From NCBI GenBank assembly GCA_018609665.1, contig JAHENN010000119.1, positions 1 through 32,959 on the forward strand: DNA of 32,959 nucleotides, given 5' to 3'. Under the pieces are notes generated by a model that saw nothing but the letters and a program-made list of their open reading frames with translations, made no database searches and had not been told where the DNA came from. Every line of letters begins with the position of its first letter. Positions within the stretch are counted from its first letter, which is position 1. A program made the position numbers and the translations under genes. Source of the DNA: Haloarculaceae archaeon (lineage in GTDB: Archaea > Halobacteriota > Halobacteria > Halobacteriales > Haloarculaceae). Positions 30,789 to 32,959 of the stretch are shown piece after piece.

Positions 30789-31840
30789 CAGGAGTCCTCG
30801 CCAGGGTCGATGTCGGTGACGCCCTCCTCCGGGAGGCTGATGAGGTTCTCCCGGCCGATGCGGAGCTTGTCGACCCTGTCGTCGTCCTCCATCGACGACA
30901 GCAGCTGCGAGACCTTGGCGTTCGACCAGCCGGTCTCCTTGACGATTTTGGCCTGTTTCATCCGGCCGCCGTTCTCCTCGAGGAGATGTTCGACGCGCTC
31001 CTCGTCGGAGAGCAGCTCGAGGTCCGGGCCGCCGTCGTCCGTCTCGCCGTCGCCGTCGTCCGGCTCGTCTTCCTCCTCACCTTCCCCGTCGTCAACGCCG
31101 GTCCCCTGGCGGCGGCGCCACAGGAGGTAGACGCCGAGCAGGAGCGCGGTCCCGCTCAGCACCAGCGCGCCGACGAGCAGCGCCGTCGACGGCGACTCGA
31201 GCGGCCCGCCCGACGCCGGCTCGTAGACGATCTCGAAGTAGCCCGGCTCGAAGCTCGCCGGCCCCTCCCACCGGAGGTCGCCGTCCTCGGCGCCGATCGG
31301 CGACGTCGTCGGGGCGGTGTAGCCCGGTGGCGACCGGATGACGAGCGTCTGGTTGGGTCCGAGCCCCGGGAGCCACGTCCCGTCGGTCGTGTTGAACGCG
31401 TCGCCGACGTACATCGTCCCGTTCTCGTCGACCCGGGCGAACGACTCCCAGACGAACGACACGCGCAGTTCGCCGTACCGGTCGGTCCCGTTTCCGGTCG
31501 ACCGCTCGATCAGCTCCGCCGACCGGGTCGGCTCGCCGACCGACATCTCCCGGCCGGTCGCCTCCGCGGCCGACTCGGCGGCCCGCTCGAAGACGTCGAC
31601 CCCGAGCCGGAAGTCCTGTTCGCCTCCCTCGAACGCCTCGGCGAACGACCTGAAGCTGTCGACGTCCCCCTCGTCCTCGAGCGGGACGGTGGCGACGACC
31701 GTCCACCGGGCGTCGCCGTCGTCCTGTAGCTGCACCTCCAGTCGCGTCTCCTCGGCGGGCGGTTGAGCGCCCGCCGGCACGACGCCCGCGAGGAGGGCAC
31801 CAACGAGGAGGGCACAGAGGAGGGGGACCCGAAACCGCAT
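30788..31840 (-). CDS. Secreted-domain, membrane-anchored winged-helix regulator
   Basis: 350 residues with one-protein signalling layout. A signal peptide (about 1-25) is followed by an extracytoplasmic beta-rich domain (about 30-210; TRLEVQLQDDGDARWTVVAT, LPGLGPNQTLVIRSPPGY). One transmembrane helix covers about 218-241 (TALLVGALVLSGTALLLGVY, then WRRR). A very acidic linker (248-275) leads to a cytoplasmic winged helix at about 278-338 (EERVEHLLEENGGRMKQAKI, SNAKVSQLLSSMEDDDRVDK). This matches conserved haloarchaeal DUF7345/DUF7343-type proteins. It probably senses an outside signal and binds DNA, but the signal and targets are unknown. The start ATG at 31840 is set by the signal peptide. 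It is divergent from the next gene. Confidence 0.85.
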   Translation of the reverse strand: MRFRVPLLCALLVGALLAGVVPAGAQPPAEETRLEVQLQDDGDARWTVVATVPLEDEGDVDSFRSFAEAFEGGEQDFRLGVDVFERAAESAAEATGREMSVGEPTRSAELIERSTGNGTDRYGELRVSFVWESFARVDENGTMYVGDAFNTTDGTWLPGLGPNQTLVIRSPPGYTAPTTSPIGAEDGDLRWEGPASFEPGYFEIVYEPASGGPLESPSTALLVGALVLSGTALLLGVYLLWRRRQGTGVDDGEGEEEDEPDDGDGETDDGGPDLELLSDEERVEHLLEENGGRMKQAKIVKETGWSNAKVSQLLSSMEDDDRVDKLRIGRENLISLPEEGVTDIDPGEDS

Positions 31841-31963
31841 ACCTGTGGCATGCACGCCGGTGCGGCAAAACGCTTTCCATCGCCCGATGAAACGTCTGCA
31901 GGCGCTATACGCGCTCTGGACGCATCTGCAGCCGTTTCTCACCGAGCCGACGGGACGGCCGGA

Positions 31964-31972
31964 TTTTTATCC
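31964..31972 (+). promoter_or_regulatory. TATA box of the terminal secreted protein
   Basis: TTTTTATCC, centred 26 bp before the ATG at 31994; predicts a leaderless mRNA. Confidence 0.65.
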
Positions 31973-31993
31973 ACCCGGGTCGAGACGGCCGGT

Positions 31994-32959
31994 ATGGACG
32001 GGTCCCGGACGGTCGCGGTCGCCCTCCTCGTCTGTCTCGGCGCCGTCGGCGGCGTCGCGCTGGCGACGGCACAGCAGCCCTCGCCGATGTCGGTCCAGCC
32101 GGTCGACAACACGGCCAACTACCTCGCCCCCAACGCCAGCGACGTCGAACGCAGCGGCCAGGAGACGACGACGCTCGACGTCGCCGCCAGCGTCGGCGCC
32201 AACGCCGCCGGGGTCCGGTCGACGTTCTCGACGGTGTCGTTCCGGCGCAAGTACGACGACGCCCGGACCGACGCCGAACGGCGGGCGGTCGTCCGCAACG
32301 AGACCGAGCAGCTCGCCGACCGGGTCGACGCGCTCGAGCGGCGCGAGCGGCGGGCCATCGAGGGGTACGCCCGCGGCGAGACGAGCCAAGAGGACCTGTT
32401 CCGCACGCTCGCGGCCATCGACGCCGAGGCCGCGGCCCGGAGTTCGACGGCCACGGAACTCCGGGACCGGGCGGTCGACCTCGAGATGGACGCCGAAGCC
32501 GAGCGGCTGTCGGCGCTGCGGATCCGTCTCGTCCCGCTGCAGGGGCCCGTCAGAGAGGAGATCGTGGAGGGGCTCGACGGCGAGCGGACCCGGGTTCACG
32601 CCGAAACCGCCGGCGGTGGGCTGGTCCTCGCGACGGTGCGGGAAAACGAGAACGGCAACCTCGTCTACGTCCGCGAGGCGTACGACCCGGGAATCAGGAC
32701 CGTCGGCCCCGACGACCGGTACGAGGGCGACGTCGGCGCGGTGTTCAACCGCCTGGGGGAGATTTACCCCTGGGTGAACGCGGGCGACGTCGGCGTCGCC
32801 GACGCGAACTTCATCAGCGCGGGCGACGACCGGCTGTACAGCATCACCTACGAGCACGACCACGGTCGGCTGACGCCGTACCTCGACGGGGGCTCCAACC
32901 GGGTGGTCAGGGAGACCCAGCGCCTGCGGGTCGCCACGCTGCCGACCGAGAGCCGCAAC
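31994..32959 (+). CDS. Secreted DUF7096-like protein, 3' end missing
   Basis: 322 residues are visible and the frame is open at the window end. An N-terminal signal peptide (about 1-26, VAVALLVCLGAVGGVALATA) precedes a long helical region. Residues about 75-180 are rich in Arg, Glu and Ala with heptad-like spacing (RRAVVRNETEQLADRVDALE, then RRERRAIEGY), suggesting a coiled coil. From about 200 a beta-rich segment follows (LVLATVRENENGNLVYVREA, then GIRTVGPDD). It resembles conserved haloarchaeal surface proteins (DUF7096) that often sit beside the membrane-HTH gene found here in divergent orientation. A C-terminal anchor may lie beyond the window. Function unknown. Confidence 0.8.
   Translation, partial: MDGSRTVAVALLVCLGAVGGVALATAQQPSPMSVQPVDNTANYLAPNASDVERSGQETTTLDVAASVGANAAGVRSTFSTVSFRRKYDDARTDAERRAVVRNETEQLADRVDALERRERRAIEGYARGETSQEDLFRTLAAIDAEAAARSSTATELRDRAVDLEMDAEAERLSALRIRLVPLQGPVREEIVEGLDGERTRVHAETAGGGLVLATVRENENGNLVYVREAYDPGIRTVGPDDRYEGDVGAVFNRLGEIYPWVNAGDVGVADANFISAGDDRLYSITYEHDHGRLTPYLDGGSNRVVRETQRLRVATLPTESRN

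Noticed and set aside
31890..31933. Repeated CTGCAG motifs and GCGCTATACGCGC between the two divergent genes
   Set aside because: The repeats are short and irregular. They could be regulatory but do not stand out enough from chance.
1..32959. CRISPR array, tRNA or rRNA genes, insertion sequence or prophage
   Set aside because: No regularly spaced repeats, tRNA-like cloverleaf, rRNA segment, transposase or phage gene was recognised. A tRNAscan and repeat search would settle this.

Overview
The window (about 33 kb, roughly 70% G+C) is chromosomal DNA of a haloarchaeon (class Halobacteria). The proteins are strongly acidic, with many Asp/Glu-rich linkers. Several secreted proteins carry twin-arginine lipoprotein signals. 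TATA-like boxes sit about 25-30 bp before many start codons, which is the haloarchaeal leaderless pattern. Archaeal markers are present: ribosomal protein L40e, Tsr3, an archaeal-type IleS, a class I alpha-type glutamine synthetase with a divergent Lrp regulator, and an isoprenyl diphosphate synthase for archaeal lipids. I cannot name the genus from sequence alone.

Layout. 1-591: 3' part of a PAP2 phosphatase. 770-2720: glnA (minus) divergent from lrp (plus), with two dyads between them. 2805-3503: a 37-residue acidic microprotein and a Tat-exported hypothetical protein. 3565-7135, minus strand: hisH and a phnD-phnC-phnE phosphonate/phosphate-type ABC transporter. 7270-8626, minus strand: a DUF5786 small protein, a DUF99/endonuclease dU-type protein and a family 4 uracil-DNA glycosylase, which look like a uracil-repair operon. 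8721-8976: a broken histidine-kinase remnant. 9002-13075: an MBL hydrolase, a Tat lipoprotein, rpl40e, an enolase-superfamily protein, tsr3, a SnoaL-like protein and a membrane zinc ribbon. 13085-16368: serS, a winged-helix protein and a second MBL hydrolase. 16422-20010: a CPA1 antiporter fused to an RCK module, then a tungsten-type aldehyde:ferredoxin oxidoreductase. 20011-20411: a 400-bp spacer with no convincing gene. 20412-26120: an ACT-domain regulator, ileS and a secreted gluzincin protease. 26259-28016, minus strand: prs and an isoprenyl diphosphate synthase. 28290-28790: a peroxiredoxin. 28837-30599, minus strand: etfB-etfA. 30679-30788: a 110-bp inverted-repeat-bounded element. 30788-32959: a membrane-anchored HTH regulator divergent from a secreted DUF7096-like protein that runs off the end.

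Most of the window is ordinary core haloarchaeal gene content: nitrogen assimilation, tRNA charging, lipids, nucleotide synthesis and electron transfer. I did not find a clear new multi-gene system such as a CRISPR array, prophage or defence island. The signals most worth following are the uracil-repair gene set, the 110-bp element with 15-bp terminal inverted repeats beside etfB, the dyads at the glnA/lrp, phnD, aor and etfB promoters, the microprotein with its own promoter, the probable ATT start of the Tat protein, and the decayed kinase. All functional calls rest on reading motifs by eye; no database search was run.
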